A stretch of DNA of 64,000 nucleotides, taken from positions 248,001 through 312,000 of the forward strand of contig JAWKUK010000009.1 of NCBI GenBank assembly GCA_041398605.1, written 5' to 3'. Position 1 is the first letter of the stretch. The number at the start of each line of letters is the position of its first letter. A model generated the notes under the pieces. It saw only the letters and a list, made by a program, of their open reading frames with translations. It had not been told where the DNA came from and ran no database searches. Shown here in pieces: positions 41,042 through 49,713 of the stretch. A program made the position numbers and the translations under genes. Origin of the DNA: JAWKUK01 sp041398605. Lineage in GTDB: Bacteria > Planctomycetota > UBA1135 > GCA-002686595.

Positions 41042-42622
41042 TCAGTCCATGTGCGCGACGACGCGCTCGTCGCCCATCTGCAGCTTCAGCGCCACGCGCT
41101 GGGCCACCTTGCCGAAGAGGACCTCCCAGACGCGGATCGTGCCCTTCATGACGATGCGGCGCACGAAGTCGACGGGCGTCCAGTAGCGCGGCCCGCGCAG
41201 GCCCTGCGCGTGCGCGTAGAGCTTCGCCTGCTCGCTGACCATCCACTCGCTGTGCAGCATGTACATGACGAGGTAGACCTTCGCCATCCAGTGCATGCGG
41301 ATCATCGGCTTCACGAAGCGCATCATCCAGCCGTTGCGCACGATGATCGGGAAGAGCTTGTGCAGGTTCTCGATCTCGCGCTTGTTCTCGAACTCGATCG
41401 AGGACGTGCGGTTGAACTTGACCGGGAAGTCGTCGTACGCGGCGACGGCGTAGCCCATCTCAGTCGTCATGTCCGCGATGTCGAACATCGGGTACGGCTG
41501 CATGATCGAGACCAGCGGGTGGTCCACCTTGCAGCGCACGTTCAAGGCGACGGTCTCGAGCTCGTCCTCGAGCGTCGCGCCCGGGCCGCCGAGCATGTTG
41601 AGGGAGCCGAGGCGGATGCCGTGCTTCTTGATCCACAGCGACGCGTCCTCGAGCTGCTGCAGCGTCGTGTTCTTGCGGAAGATCGCGTTGCGGATGTAGT
41701 CGTTGGCCGACTCGAACGCGATGCGCGCATAGACGCAGCCCGCCTTCTTCAACTGCTCGATGTGACGCTCCTTGGTCATGTTGGCCATGAGGATCACGTC
41801 GAACGGCAGCCCGATCTCCTTCGGGTACTTCTCGCAGAACTCGTCCAGCCACTTGCCGGACAGGTTGAAGATGTCGTCGAGGAAGTGGACGAACTTCAGG
41901 TTGTACTTGGCCTGGACCGCCTTGATCTCGGCGATCACGTGGTCGACCGAGCGCTTGCGCACGTACTTGGCGTTCGTCGTGTTGTTGACCTTCTTCTTCA
42001 GCGCGTGGTGGAAGCAGAAGGAGCAGTTCATCGGGCAGCCGCGCTGCGTGACGAACACCTTGCGATCGGAGTCGCGATAGATCGACCCGGCCTCGTAGAT
42101 GACGTCGCGGTCCGGGAACCCGAGCGAGTCGAGGTCCTGGATCGGCGGCCGCTGCGTGTTCATCACGATCTCGCCGGTCTCGCGGTTGCGGAACCACATG
42201 TTCTGGGTCTCCCAGAACGGCGTCCCGTTCGCGATGTGGTCGAGGTACTCGACGATCGCGCCTTCACCCTCGCCGCGGCAGATCGCATCGACGTGCTCGC
42301 TGCGCTCGAGCAGCTCGGGCGTGAAAGTCGGGTGCGGGCCGCCGAACACGCACAGGGAGTTGGGCAGCTCCGTCTTCACGCGTTTGGCGATGTCCAGGAA
42401 GTACTGGTGCATCCCGGTCGTGACGGAGTAGCACACGACGTCAGGGTCGTACGCCTTGAGCTTCTCGATCCAATCCTTATCCGGCAGGAACAAGGCCTTG
42501 GTCTGGTGCCCGGCGTCCTTGATCGCCCGCGACAACCACATGATCCCCAGCATCTCCTGGGGCAGGTAGTCGTTGATGAAAAGGACCTTGATCGAGCGCT
42601 TCGCGGTCGCAGTGGTCGTCAT
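41042..42622 (-). CDS. B12-binding-domain radical SAM protein
   Basis: The 526-residue protein starts at ATG 42622. Residues 10-140 form a cobalamin-binding-like Rossmann domain (KVLFINDYLPQEMLGIMWLS, CVFGGPHPTFTPELL, ICRGEGEGAIVEYLD). The radical SAM core begins with the cluster motif CPMNCSFC near residue 195 and includes FVHFLDDIFNLSGKW and RIAFESANDYIRNAI. A C-terminal 130-residue region is rich in aromatic and hydrophobic residues (MARMHWMAKVYLVMYML-like). This class includes methyltransferases and ring-forming enzymes acting on lipids, tetrapyrroles and antibiotics; the substrate here cannot be named. It is divergent in codon style from no neighbour, and lies next to a family 4 glycosyltransferase on the same strand. 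Confidence 0.85.
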   Translation of the reverse strand: MTTTATAKRSIKVLFINDYLPQEMLGIMWLSRAIKDAGHQTKALFLPDKDWIEKLKAYDPDVVCYSVTTGMHQYFLDIAKRVKTELPNSLCVFGGPHPTFTPELLERSEHVDAICRGEGEGAIVEYLDHIANGTPFWETQNMWFRNRETGEIVMNTQRPPIQDLDSLGFPDRDVIYEAGSIYRDSDRKVFVTQRGCPMNCSFCFHHALKKKVNNTTNAKYVRKRSVDHVIAEIKAVQAKYNLKFVHFLDDIFNLSGKWLDEFCEKYPKEIGLPFDVILMANMTKERHIEQLKKAGCVYARIAFESANDYIRNAIFRKNTTLQQLEDASLWIKKHGIRLGSLNMLGGPGATLEDELETVALNVRCKVDHPLVSIMQPYPMFDIADMTTEMGYAVAAYDDFPVKFNRTSSIEFENKREIENLHKLFPIIVRNGWMMRFVKPMIRMHWMAKVYLVMYMLHSEWMVSEQAKLYAHAQGLRGPRYWTPVDFVRRIVMKGTIRVWEVLFGKVAQRVALKLQMGDERVVAHMD

Positions 42623-42857
42623 GTTGCAGGGACGGTCGTTGGAGGAGCGTCGCACCCCCGCGCGGGGCGTAGCGCGCCAACGTGTCGTCCAATCGAAGTC
42701 TATCGGGTCCTCGGGGAGCTGGGGCGCAATTTCCGATCAAGACGACCCAGCTCAGCGCCCAGATCCGAGGCACCGCGGCACATCCGCGCGGCGGTGCGGC
42801 CGCCGCGTCTCTGGACCAAGAAGTCCGGAGGGCCTATGGAGGCCTTGCTGGGGGCCG

Positions 42858-44030
42858 TCAGCGCGCCTCGCGGCGCAGGACGTCCTCGACCTCGTTGAAG
42901 CGCGCCTCGCGATCGAAGCGCGGCACCCGTGCGAGGCCCGCTGCGACGAAGCGCCGGCCGAGCTCCGGGTCGTCGAGGATCCGCCGGCCCGCGCGTGCGA
43001 GGTCGCTCGGGTCACGCGGATCGACCAAGAGGCCGTTCACGCCGTCCTCGATGACCTCTGGATTGCCACACACGCCGCTCGCGATCATCGGGGTCCCGAG
43101 CGCTTGCACCTCGAGCAGCGTGTGCGAGAGGCCCTCGTACTCGCTGTTCAGCACGAAGAGGTCCGCGGCGCGGATCCACAGCGGGATGTCCCGGTGTGGC
43201 ACGTTGCCGAGGAAATGGACGCGCGCAGCGAGGCCTAGGTCAGCCGCGAGCTGCGTCCACGCCGCCTGCATGTCGCCGTCGCCCGCAACGAGGAGGTGCA
43301 CGTCCGCCGGCCACTCCGCGAGGGCCCGGATGATGTTGTCGACGCGCTTCCAGCCCATCAGGCGGCAGATGGTGAGCACGTAGCGCCCTGCCGGCGGCAG
43401 GCGGAGCGCCTCGAACCCGAGCCGCGCGCGCGCCTCGTCGCGCGCCTCGCCCACGTCGCTCGCCACGGGGCCGTGATAGGCGTTCACGATCGTGACGGCC
43501 TTCTCGGGGTCGACGCCGTGGTGCTCAACCAGGATCCCGCGCAGGAACTCGGAGCAACAGATGATCCGCGAGCAGCGGCCCCACCACCAGCGCTGCAGCG
43601 CGCGCGTCAAGCGCACCTGCCAGCCGTAACGGTGGGCTTGGAACGTGACGATGTCCGCGTCGCCGCACCAGCCCTTGCGATGCGCGATCTCCCACGCGCC
43701 GTCCACCATGATGCGAATCACGACAGGGCGACGGCGCAGGCGCGCAGCGAGGACGTGCAAGAGCGCCAGGTGCTCCTGGACGTAGACGATGTCGACCTTG
43801 CCCGCGGCGCGGAGCACGCTCCAGAACGCCTTCAAGTAGCGCACGGCGAGGTTCCCGCGGGTGATCGCGTGCACCGGGAAGGGGTACCCCGTCGGCGCAG
43901 GGTCCGAGCAGAAGGCGATCACCTCGACGCTGTGCCCGCGCTCGACCAAGAAACGGCCGATGCTCGGGACGTAGACCGCGGGCCCCCCGAGGTCGGGAGG
44001 GAAGACTGGGGAGGTGACGAGGACGCGCAC
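42858..44030 (-). CDS. glycosyltransferase family 4
   Basis: The 390-residue enzyme starts at a GTG (44030). The N-terminal Rossmann half opens with SPVFPPDLGGPAVYVPSIGR, a typical GT4 acceptor-side start, and contains PVVIRIMVDGAWEIAHRKG. The C-terminal half has the retaining GT4 signature: a donor site with ICRLMGWKRVDNIIRAL near 225, and the E-x7-E motif EYEGLSHTLLEVQALGTPMI near 305-325. It would add a sugar from a nucleotide donor to a growing glycan at the cytoplasmic face. Nearby radical SAM, GT9 and GT2 genes suggest a surface polysaccharide role, but they are not in one operon. Confidence 0.88.
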   Translation of the reverse strand: MRVLVTSPVFPPDLGGPAVYVPSIGRFLVERGHSVEVIAFCSDPAPTGYPFPVHAITRGNLAVRYLKAFWSVLRAAGKVDIVYVQEHLALLHVLAARLRRRPVVIRIMVDGAWEIAHRKGWCGDADIVTFQAHRYGWQVRLTRALQRWWWGRCSRIICCSEFLRGILVEHHGVDPEKAVTIVNAYHGPVASDVGEARDEARARLGFEALRLPPAGRYVLTICRLMGWKRVDNIIRALAEWPADVHLLVAGDGDMQAAWTQLAADLGLAARVHFLGNVPHRDIPLWIRAADLFVLNSEYEGLSHTLLEVQALGTPMIASGVCGNPEVIEDGVNGLLVDPRDPSDLARAGRRILDDPELGRRFVAAGLARVPRFDREARFNEVEDVLRREAR

Positions 44031-44080
44031 GGCCGTAGCTGGGCCAGTTTATCCGCCGACGCAGGGCCGCGCCCGCGCGC

Positions 44081-44527
44081 TCAGCCGAGGAGCCAATTCG
44101 AGGCGGCGCCGTCGATGATCAGCTCGGGCTCGGGGACGTCGAAGACGGACAGCGCGTCGCAGCGCTCCAAGCACTCGTTGATGGCAGGGATGAGCTCGCG
44201 CGCCTCCGGGGTGCGGCGGAACCAACGCCGCGCGCCGTTCGCCAAGAGCCGCATCAGCTCCACCTGCGAGCGCGGCGCCGAAGCGACCAAGATCGGCACG
44301 TCGCCGAGGCAATCGAGGCTGCGCACGATCGTGATGAGCTGCTCCCCCCAGGCCCCCGGCAGGTCGACGTCCATCAGGACGAGGTCGAGGTCCGGGTTCG
44401 ACGAGGCGTAGTCCAGGACGGCGATCGCATCCTCGCACACGAGCGGGACGTGCCCGAGGCTCCGTACGAGCTCCGAGTACCACTCGCGTGTGTCAGGGTC
44501 GCTGTCTGCGATCAGGATCTTGTGCAT
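44081..44527 (-). CDS. stand-alone response-regulator receiver domain
   Basis: This 148-residue protein consists of a single receiver domain without an output domain. The acidic pocket is in ILIADSDPD (residues 5-12), the phosphoacceptor is Asp 53 in LMDVDLPG, and the Ser of the switch is in VASAP near 83. The invariant Lys that normally precedes Pro at the end of strand 5 is replaced by Arg (RRTP near 104-107). The start at 44527 is used because the upstream extension is not protein-like. No histidine kinase is nearby. It is divergent from the HIT gene. The Arg substitution may alter phosphorylation kinetics. Confidence 0.82.
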   Translation of the reverse strand: MHKILIADSDPDTREWYSELVRSLGHVPLVCEDAIAVLDYASSNPDLDLVLMDVDLPGAWGEQLITIVRSLDCLGDVPILVASAPRSQVELMRLLANGARRWFRRTPEARELIPAINECLERCDALSVFDVPEPELIIDGAASNWLLG

Positions 44528-44662
44528 GGCAAGCGGGGCGGGCCCTTGGCGCCGCGTCCTGCGTTCTTCGGTCGCGGAGGGGCCGGCTCCGGAAGGAAAT
44601 CGCATCCCACATCGGGAGCCGCCTCGCGCCGCATCGGGGCGTTGGGGCAGACTGATCGGCCC

Positions 44663-44995
44663 ATGAGCGACGACTTCTATTGCGACGAGGTGCTCTCAGG
44701 CCGCACGCCCGTGCAGGTCGTCAAGGAGACCGAGGAGTTCCTCGCCTACCACCACACGCGCCCCTACTGGCCGGTGCACATCGTGGTGATCCCAAAGCGG
44801 CACGTGCCCTCGCTGACGCACCTGGGAGACTCCGACGAGGGCTTCCTCGGCCGGCTGCTCGAGGTCGTGCGCGACATCGCCGCTGACGTCGAGCGCGAGC
44901 ATGGCGCGGCCCGGGTCCTGACGAACCTAGGCAGCTACCAAGACTCGAAGCACCTGCACTTCCACGTCAACTCGGGCGAGCCGCGCAGCGCCTGA
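44663..44995 (+). CDS. HIT family protein
   Basis: A 110-residue histidine-triad protein of the Hint/HinT branch. The triad motif HLHFHV occupies residues 97-102 (three alternating His), preceded by the usual YWPVHIVVIPKRHVPSL strand and TNLGSYQDSKHLH. HinT proteins hydrolyse AMP-lysine and related phosphoramidates in the cytoplasm. The start at 44663 is the Met that gives normal family length. The usual fourth His of the signature (H-x-H-x-H-x-x) is replaced by Ser/Gly after the triad, so activity may be altered. Confidence 0.88.
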   Translation: MSDDFYCDEVLSGRTPVQVVKETEEFLAYHHTRPYWPVHIVVIPKRHVPSLTHLGDSDEGFLGRLLEVVRDIAADVEREHGAARVLTNLGSYQDSKHLHFHVNSGEPRSA

Positions 44996-45044
44996 GAGGC
45001 GCGCCGTTCGGGCCCAGCACAGTGGGCGCCGGCACCCCGTGGCC

Positions 45045-46526
45045 TCAGCAGGTCGAGACGTTGTCGCGGTGCACGTCGCGCTCGACCTCGATCGCCTTCA
45101 AGCGCTCGAGCGTCACGTCCGGCGTCGGGTAGTCGCCGGTGAAACACGCGTTGCAGAACTTCTGGATCTTGGGGTTGCCGACGCGCGCCGCGGCGTTCAT
45201 CGCGTCACGATCGAGGTACAGGAGGTGATCGACGCCGAGCACCTGCGCGACCTCTTCGACGGTCGAATCGGCCGCGACGAACTCGCGCTTGCTCGCCATG
45301 TCGACGCCGTACGGGCACGGCGCGATCAACGGCGGGCTCGTCACGCCGAAGTACACCTTGCGCGCGCCGGCGTCCCTCGCCATCTGCACGATGCGCTTCG
45401 ACGTCGTGCCGCGCACGATCGAGTCGTCGATCAAGACGACGTCCTTGCCGTCGAACTCGATCGGGATCGGGTTGAGCTTGCGCCGGATCGACGAGTTGCG
45501 GCTCGTCTGGTCGGGCATGATGAACGTGCGCCCGATGTAGCGGTTCTTGATGAGCCCCTCGCGGTACGGCACGCCGAGCTCCATCGCGAACGCCAGCGCC
45601 GCGTCGCGCGACGAGTCCGGCACCGGGATCACGGCGTCGGGCATCGGGGCGCCGGAGGCCTTCCACTGCTGCGCGAGCGCGACGCCGAAGCGGTGGCGCG
45701 TCTTGTAGACCGAGATGTCGTCGATGAACGAGTCCGGGCGCGCGAAGTAAATCAGCTCGAAGATGCACGGCCGGTGCGGCTCGGCGCCGATCTGGCGCCG
45801 GTGCACTTTGCGCGCCTGATCGACGAGGACGGCCTCGCCCGGGCCGATGTCGAGCGTGCGCTTGTAGCCGTTCACGTCGAGCACGACGCTCTCGGACGCG
45901 CAAGCAAACGACGTTCCGCGGGCGTCATCGCGCTGGCCGAACACCATCGGCTTGATGCCGAACGGGTCGCGGAACGCGACCATGCCGACGTCGGCGATGA
46001 CCGCGCACACCGAGTACGCGCCCTTCACCTCGTCAAAGACCTTGTGGACGGCGTGGAAGACGTCGTCGGCGTTGATCTGGCCGCCGTTGGCGTCGAAGCG
46101 CTCGGCCAAGCCCTGCTGGAAGACGTAGAGGATGACCTCGAGGTCGCAGGTCGAGTTGAGGCGTGTCCCCCGGCCGTTGAAGCGCTGGGCGGCGAGCTCC
46201 ACGTAGTTCGTGACGTTGCCGTTGTGCACCATCGCGGTGCCGAGCGGGAACGTGTGGTGGAAGGGCTGCGCGTCGTCGCTCGTGTTGCTGCCGACCGTGG
46301 GGTAGCGCACGTGGCCGACCCCGAGGTTGCCGCGCAGGCGCTTCATGCTGGCCTCATCGATGACCTCCACGACCAGGCCGAAGCCCTTGCGCACATGGAA
46401 GCGATCCGTGAAGGTCGTGATGCCTGCCGCGTCCTGGCCGCGGTGCTGGACCGCCAGGAGGCCTTCGTAGATCTCGGGCGCGACGTCGGTGCCGTCAGGA
46501 CCGTAGATGCCGATGAATCCGCACAT
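45045..46526 (-). CDS. purF: amidophosphoribosyltransferase
   Basis: This 493-residue enzyme performs the first committed step of purine synthesis, transferring the amide of glutamine to PRPP. ATG 46526 places Cys 2 (MCGFIGIYG) as the N-terminal nucleophile of the glutaminase domain, which continues with LLAVQHRGQDAAGI, GHVRYPTVGSN and MVHNGNVTN. The phosphoribosyl half carries ELIYFARPDS and the PRPP loop VVLIDDSIVRGTTSKRI near 355. Cysteines in PCIFEL, PCPYGVD and CNACFTG occupy the positions of the 4Fe-4S ligands in Bacillus-type PurF, so a cluster is likely. No propeptide precedes Cys 2. Other pur genes are absent from the window. Confidence 0.96.
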   Translation of the reverse strand: MCGFIGIYGPDGTDVAPEIYEGLLAVQHRGQDAAGITTFTDRFHVRKGFGLVVEVIDEASMKRLRGNLGVGHVRYPTVGSNTSDDAQPFHHTFPLGTAMVHNGNVTNYVELAAQRFNGRGTRLNSTCDLEVILYVFQQGLAERFDANGGQINADDVFHAVHKVFDEVKGAYSVCAVIADVGMVAFRDPFGIKPMVFGQRDDARGTSFACASESVVLDVNGYKRTLDIGPGEAVLVDQARKVHRRQIGAEPHRPCIFELIYFARPDSFIDDISVYKTRHRFGVALAQQWKASGAPMPDAVIPVPDSSRDAALAFAMELGVPYREGLIKNRYIGRTFIMPDQTSRNSSIRRKLNPIPIEFDGKDVVLIDDSIVRGTTSKRIVQMARDAGARKVYFGVTSPPLIAPCPYGVDMASKREFVAADSTVEEVAQVLGVDHLLYLDRDAMNAAARVGNPKIQKFCNACFTGDYPTPDVTLERLKAIEVERDVHRDNVSTC

Positions 46527-46614
46527 GGAGTCCGCCGATGGTCGAGCCGTGAGGCTCGTTCTGGGCCGTCGATCGCCGCGAGGGCGGCGCGCGGGGCCTG
46601 GGCTGGCCTGGGCC

Positions 46615-46662
46615 GGAAGGGTGCCAGGAAGGGTGCCAGGAAGGGTGGCTGGAAGGGTGGCT
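46615..46662. repeat. 12-bp tandem repeat, four units
   Basis: Two copies of GGAAGGGTGCCA are followed by two of GGAAGGGTGGCT, in the 275-base gap between purF and the divergent glycosyltransferase gene. The repeat could lie in the purF leader or promoter region. Confidence 0.93.
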
Positions 46663-46801
46663 GGAAAGAGTGGTGATGGGGTCGCGCGGCGAGCCACAGC
46701 GAGAACCCAAGGATCCAGAGTTCCCGCGCCGGTTGCCGCGCAGGCACAACAAGATAGTCCCACACGCGGCGCCGAGGGTGCCTCGCTCACGAATCCCCCC
46801 G

Positions 46802-48235
46802 ATGCCGACCGCCCCGAGCCTCCCGATGCGCCGCCTGCAAGCGCTGGACCGTCGCCTCGGGCCGGCCCTCTGCGCGCTCTGCGCGCCGCTGCGCCTCGCA
46901 AGGCGGGCAGCGGCAGCGGCGCGGGCTGGCCTCGACCGGCGGCGTGGGGTCGTGCGGCCGCTGCGACCGGCGCGGCGGGTGCTGATGATCAAGTTCTGGG
47001 GCCTCGGCAGCCTCCAGCTCATGACACCCGCGGCGCGCGCCCTGCGCGCGCGGCACCCCGGCGCGACCCTCACCCTCCTGACGCTCGCGCAGAACCGCGC
47101 GCTGGCCGAGGCGCTGGGCACGTTTGACGAGGTGGAGACGTTCGAGGTCCGCGGCGCCGGGCTTGCGCGCGCGTCGGCCCGCCTCACCCGTGTCGTGTGG
47201 CGCCTCGCGCGGGCGCGCTTCGACGTCGTCTACGACTTCGAGTTCCTGACGCGCACGTCCGCGCTGATCGGCGCGCTCGCCCACCCGCGCCGCCTCGTCG
47301 GGTTCTCCTCGTCGCGCGCGTTCCGCGGCGGCCTGCACGACGAGACGCTGCCGTTCGACGAGGGGCGCCACGTCGCCGCATGCTTCCGCGACCTCGCCGC
47401 CGGCCAAGTCCTGGGCGAGGTGTCGCCTGACGAGGTCAGCCCGCCGCGCGTCGCCAAGCGCGACTCCGACGCCGTAGGCGCCTTCCTGGCCGAGCGGCTC
47501 GCGCCTGGCGCGCGCCCCCTCGCCGTCGTCAACCCGAACGCGGGCGAGCTCGCGCCGGAGCGGCGCTGGCCGCCAGAGCGCTTCGGCGCGCTGACCGCGT
47601 GGCTCGTGCGCGATGGCTTCGATGTCGCGCTGATCGGCGGCGGCGGCGACACGGCGTGCGTCACAGAGGTCATGCACCACGCGGCGCAGATCGACGAGCG
47701 AGCGAGCGCGCCCGGATACGAGAGCGCGCCCGGACACGAGAGCGCGCCGGGACACAAGTGCTCGACTGGGCAGGGCAGCGCGACAGCGCCGGGGCCCCGC
47801 GCCCTCGACCTCGCCGGCGGGCTGTCGCTCGGCGAGCTGTGCGCGCTCTTGGCGCGCGCGGACCTGGTCGTCTCCAACGACAGCGGGCCGATGCACCTGG
47901 CAGCGGCGCTCGGCGCGCCGACGTTGGGCCTCTTCGGGCCGGAGACACCGCAGCGCTATGGCCCGCTCGGTGCAAGGGCGCTGGCGCTCTGGGACGCGCC
48001 CTCGTGCGGGCCGTGCATCAACGTGCACGACAACAAGCTCGCCGATTGTGTCTTCGGGCGCGCCGAGTGCATGCTCCGGCTGTCCGTCGCGCGCGTGCAT
48101 GAGGTCGCCCTCGCGCTGGCGCGGCGCCCGGCCCGTCGCCCCCATGCCGCCGCTGGTGGCGCGGGCGCCGGCGACCGCCCCGCCGCTCCGACCTGGTCGA
48201 CGCGGAGCTGCGCCGACAGGGAGCGCGAGCTGTGA
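46802..48235 (+). CDS. glycosyltransferase family 9 (heptosyltransferase-like)
   Basis: The 477-residue enzyme has the GT9 layout: an N-terminal half with VLMIKFWGLGSLQLMTPAAR and ARHPGATLTLLTLAQN, and a C-terminal donor-binding half with VVNPNAGELAPERRWPPERF near 238 and SNDSGPMHLAAALGAPTLGL near 358. Heptosyltransferases of this family build the LPS inner core. Between these motifs, near residues 300-325, a low-complexity insertion (SAPGYESAPGHESAPGH) is coded by 18-base in-frame repeats and is absent in typical members. The start is uncertain: 46802 or 46826 both fit; I use 46802. Its stop overlaps the next start as GTGA, so it is coupled to the radical SAM gene. Confidence 0.85.
   Translation: MPTAPSLPMRRLQALDRRLGPALCALCAPLRLARRAAAAARAGLDRRRGVVRPLRPARRVLMIKFWGLGSLQLMTPAARALRARHPGATLTLLTLAQNRALAEALGTFDEVETFEVRGAGLARASARLTRVVWRLARARFDVVYDFEFLTRTSALIGALAHPRRLVGFSSSRAFRGGLHDETLPFDEGRHVAACFRDLAAGQVLGEVSPDEVSPPRVAKRDSDAVGAFLAERLAPGARPLAVVNPNAGELAPERRWPPERFGALTAWLVRDGFDVALIGGGGDTACVTEVMHHAAQIDERASAPGYESAPGHESAPGHKCSTGQGSATAPGPRALDLAGGLSLGELCALLARADLVVSNDSGPMHLAAALGAPTLGLFGPETPQRYGPLGARALALWDAPSCGPCINVHDNKLADCVFGRAECMLRLSVARVHEVALALARRPARRPHAAAGGAGAGDRPAAPTWSTRSCADREREL
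47703..47755. repeat. 18-bp in-frame repeat inside the GT9 gene
   Basis: Three units of the form GAGAGCGCGCCCGGACAC, the first shortened, encode ESAPGH-type peptides between the two Rossmann halves of the glycosyltransferase. Confidence 0.85.
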
Positions 48236-49599
48236 GGGTGCTCCTGCTGAACCCGCCGAGCGCGCGCGTCGTCATCCGCGACTACCTGTGCTCGAAGACG
48301 ACGAAGTCGAACTACCTCTTCCACCCGATCGACCTCGTCGTGCTGTCGGGGCTCGTCGCCGAGCGACACGAGGTGCAGGTGCTCGACGCGATCGCCGAGC
48401 GCCTCACGCCGGCGGCTGCGCGCGCGCGTGTCGACGCGTTCGCGCCGGACGTCGTCGTCACGCTCGTCGGTAGCGTCGCGTGGGACGAGGACCGCGCGTT
48501 CCTCGGGCGCCTCGGGCGCCGCGTCATCGCGCTGGGCGACGTCCTGCACGAGGACGCCGCGGCGCGCATGCGCGAGGAGCCCTGGCTCGAGGCCGCGCTG
48601 CACCGCTTTGCGTCACGCGACATCGTCGATTACCTGGACGGTGAGCGCGAGGCGCTGGAGGACATGACCGTGCGCGGCGCTGACGGTCCGGTGCGTGTAC
48701 GCGGGCGCGCAGGAGCCAAGACCTATGCCGTCCCGCGCCCGCGGCACGAGCTCTTCCCGCGCCACGGATATCGCTTCTCATTCGCGCGTGAGACGCCGTT
48801 CGCGACGATCCTGACCGACTACGGGTGCCCGTTCCCGTGCACGTTCTGCGTGATCGGGACGCTCCCCTATCGCACGCGTGCGCTCGCGGACGTCCTGGAA
48901 GAGGTCGATCACCTGCGCGCGTCGGGCGTGCGCGAGCTCTTCGTGATGGACCAGACGTTCGGCGTCTCGGAGCAGCGCGGCATCGCGCTCGCGCGCGCGT
49001 TCGCCGCGCGCGGCGACCTGTCGTGGACGACGTTCACGCGCCCCGACACGGCGACGGACGCGCTGCTCGACGCGCTCGTCGACGGCGGCTGCCACACGCT
49101 GATCCTCGGCATCGAGAGCGGCGACGAGGCGGTGCTCGCCGCGACGAAGAAGGGCTACACGCTGCGCGACGTGGAGCGCGGCGTCGCGCGCGCGAAGCGC
49201 CGCGGCCTGCGCGTCGTCGGCACGTTTGTCATCGGGCTCCCCGGCGAGACGGGCGACTCGCTCGAGCGCACGCTGCAGCGCGCGCTCGACCTCGACCTCG
49301 ACTATCTCTCGCTGAACGTCGCGGTGCCGCGCTTCGGCACGCCGTTCCGGCGCGCGGTGCTGGCGGCGGGCCTGGCGCGCGAGGACGAGCTCATCATGGA
49401 CCAGGCCGGCAGCGAAGCGTTCCTGCCGACGACGTCGCTCTCGCGCGCCGAGGTCGAGGCGGCGAAGCGGCGCCTGAACCGCCGCTTTTACCTGCGCCCG
49501 GGCTACCTGTGGCGCCGCGCGCGCGACACGCGGAGCTTCGGCGAGCTCGCCCGCCACGCCCGCGAGGGCTTCGCCCTCCTGCGCCGCAACGGGCGCTGA
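48232..49599 (+). CDS. radical SAM protein with B12-binding-like N-terminus
   Basis: A 455-residue enzyme starting at GTG 48232 within the stop of the glycosyltransferase gene, a coupled pair. Residues 1-130 look like a degenerate cobalamin-binding fold (VLLLNPPSARVVIRDYLC, FHPIDLVVLSGLVAERH), without the classical D-x-H-x-x-G. The radical SAM motif CPFPCTFC is near residue 198, followed by VRELFVMDQTFGVSEQ, LILGIESGDEAVLAATKKGY and GTFVIGLPGETGDSLERTL. The fit is to the BchE/HpnP-like group acting on lipids or complex small molecules. Coupling to a GT9 enzyme suggests a role in modifying a cell-envelope glycolipid; that is inference. Confidence 0.87.
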   Translation: MRVLLLNPPSARVVIRDYLCSKTTKSNYLFHPIDLVVLSGLVAERHEVQVLDAIAERLTPAAARARVDAFAPDVVVTLVGSVAWDEDRAFLGRLGRRVIALGDVLHEDAAARMREEPWLEAALHRFASRDIVDYLDGEREALEDMTVRGADGPVRVRGRAGAKTYAVPRPRHELFPRHGYRFSFARETPFATILTDYGCPFPCTFCVIGTLPYRTRALADVLEEVDHLRASGVRELFVMDQTFGVSEQRGIALARAFAARGDLSWTTFTRPDTATDALLDALVDGGCHTLILGIESGDEAVLAATKKGYTLRDVERGVARAKRRGLRVVGTFVIGLPGETGDSLERTLQRALDLDLDYLSLNVAVPRFGTPFRRAVLAAGLAREDELIMDQAGSEAFLPTTSLSRAEVEAAKRRLNRRFYLRPGYLWRRARDTRSFGELARHAREGFALLRRNGR

Positions 49600-49713
49600 G
49601 CGGCGCTTTGCGCGCGCGGAGCGCCGGATTCGCGGCATGTTTCGAGCCTTTCGAGGGGCTGCGGCAAGACATCGCACCCGATACTGGTCCTTGATGCGGA
49701 CTTGATCAAGGCC

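Noticed and set aside
41006..42898. A 630-codon plus-strand frame rich in Val/His/Leu/Arg
   Set aside because: It is antisense to the radical SAM gene; its composition is typical of shadow frames in GC-rich DNA.
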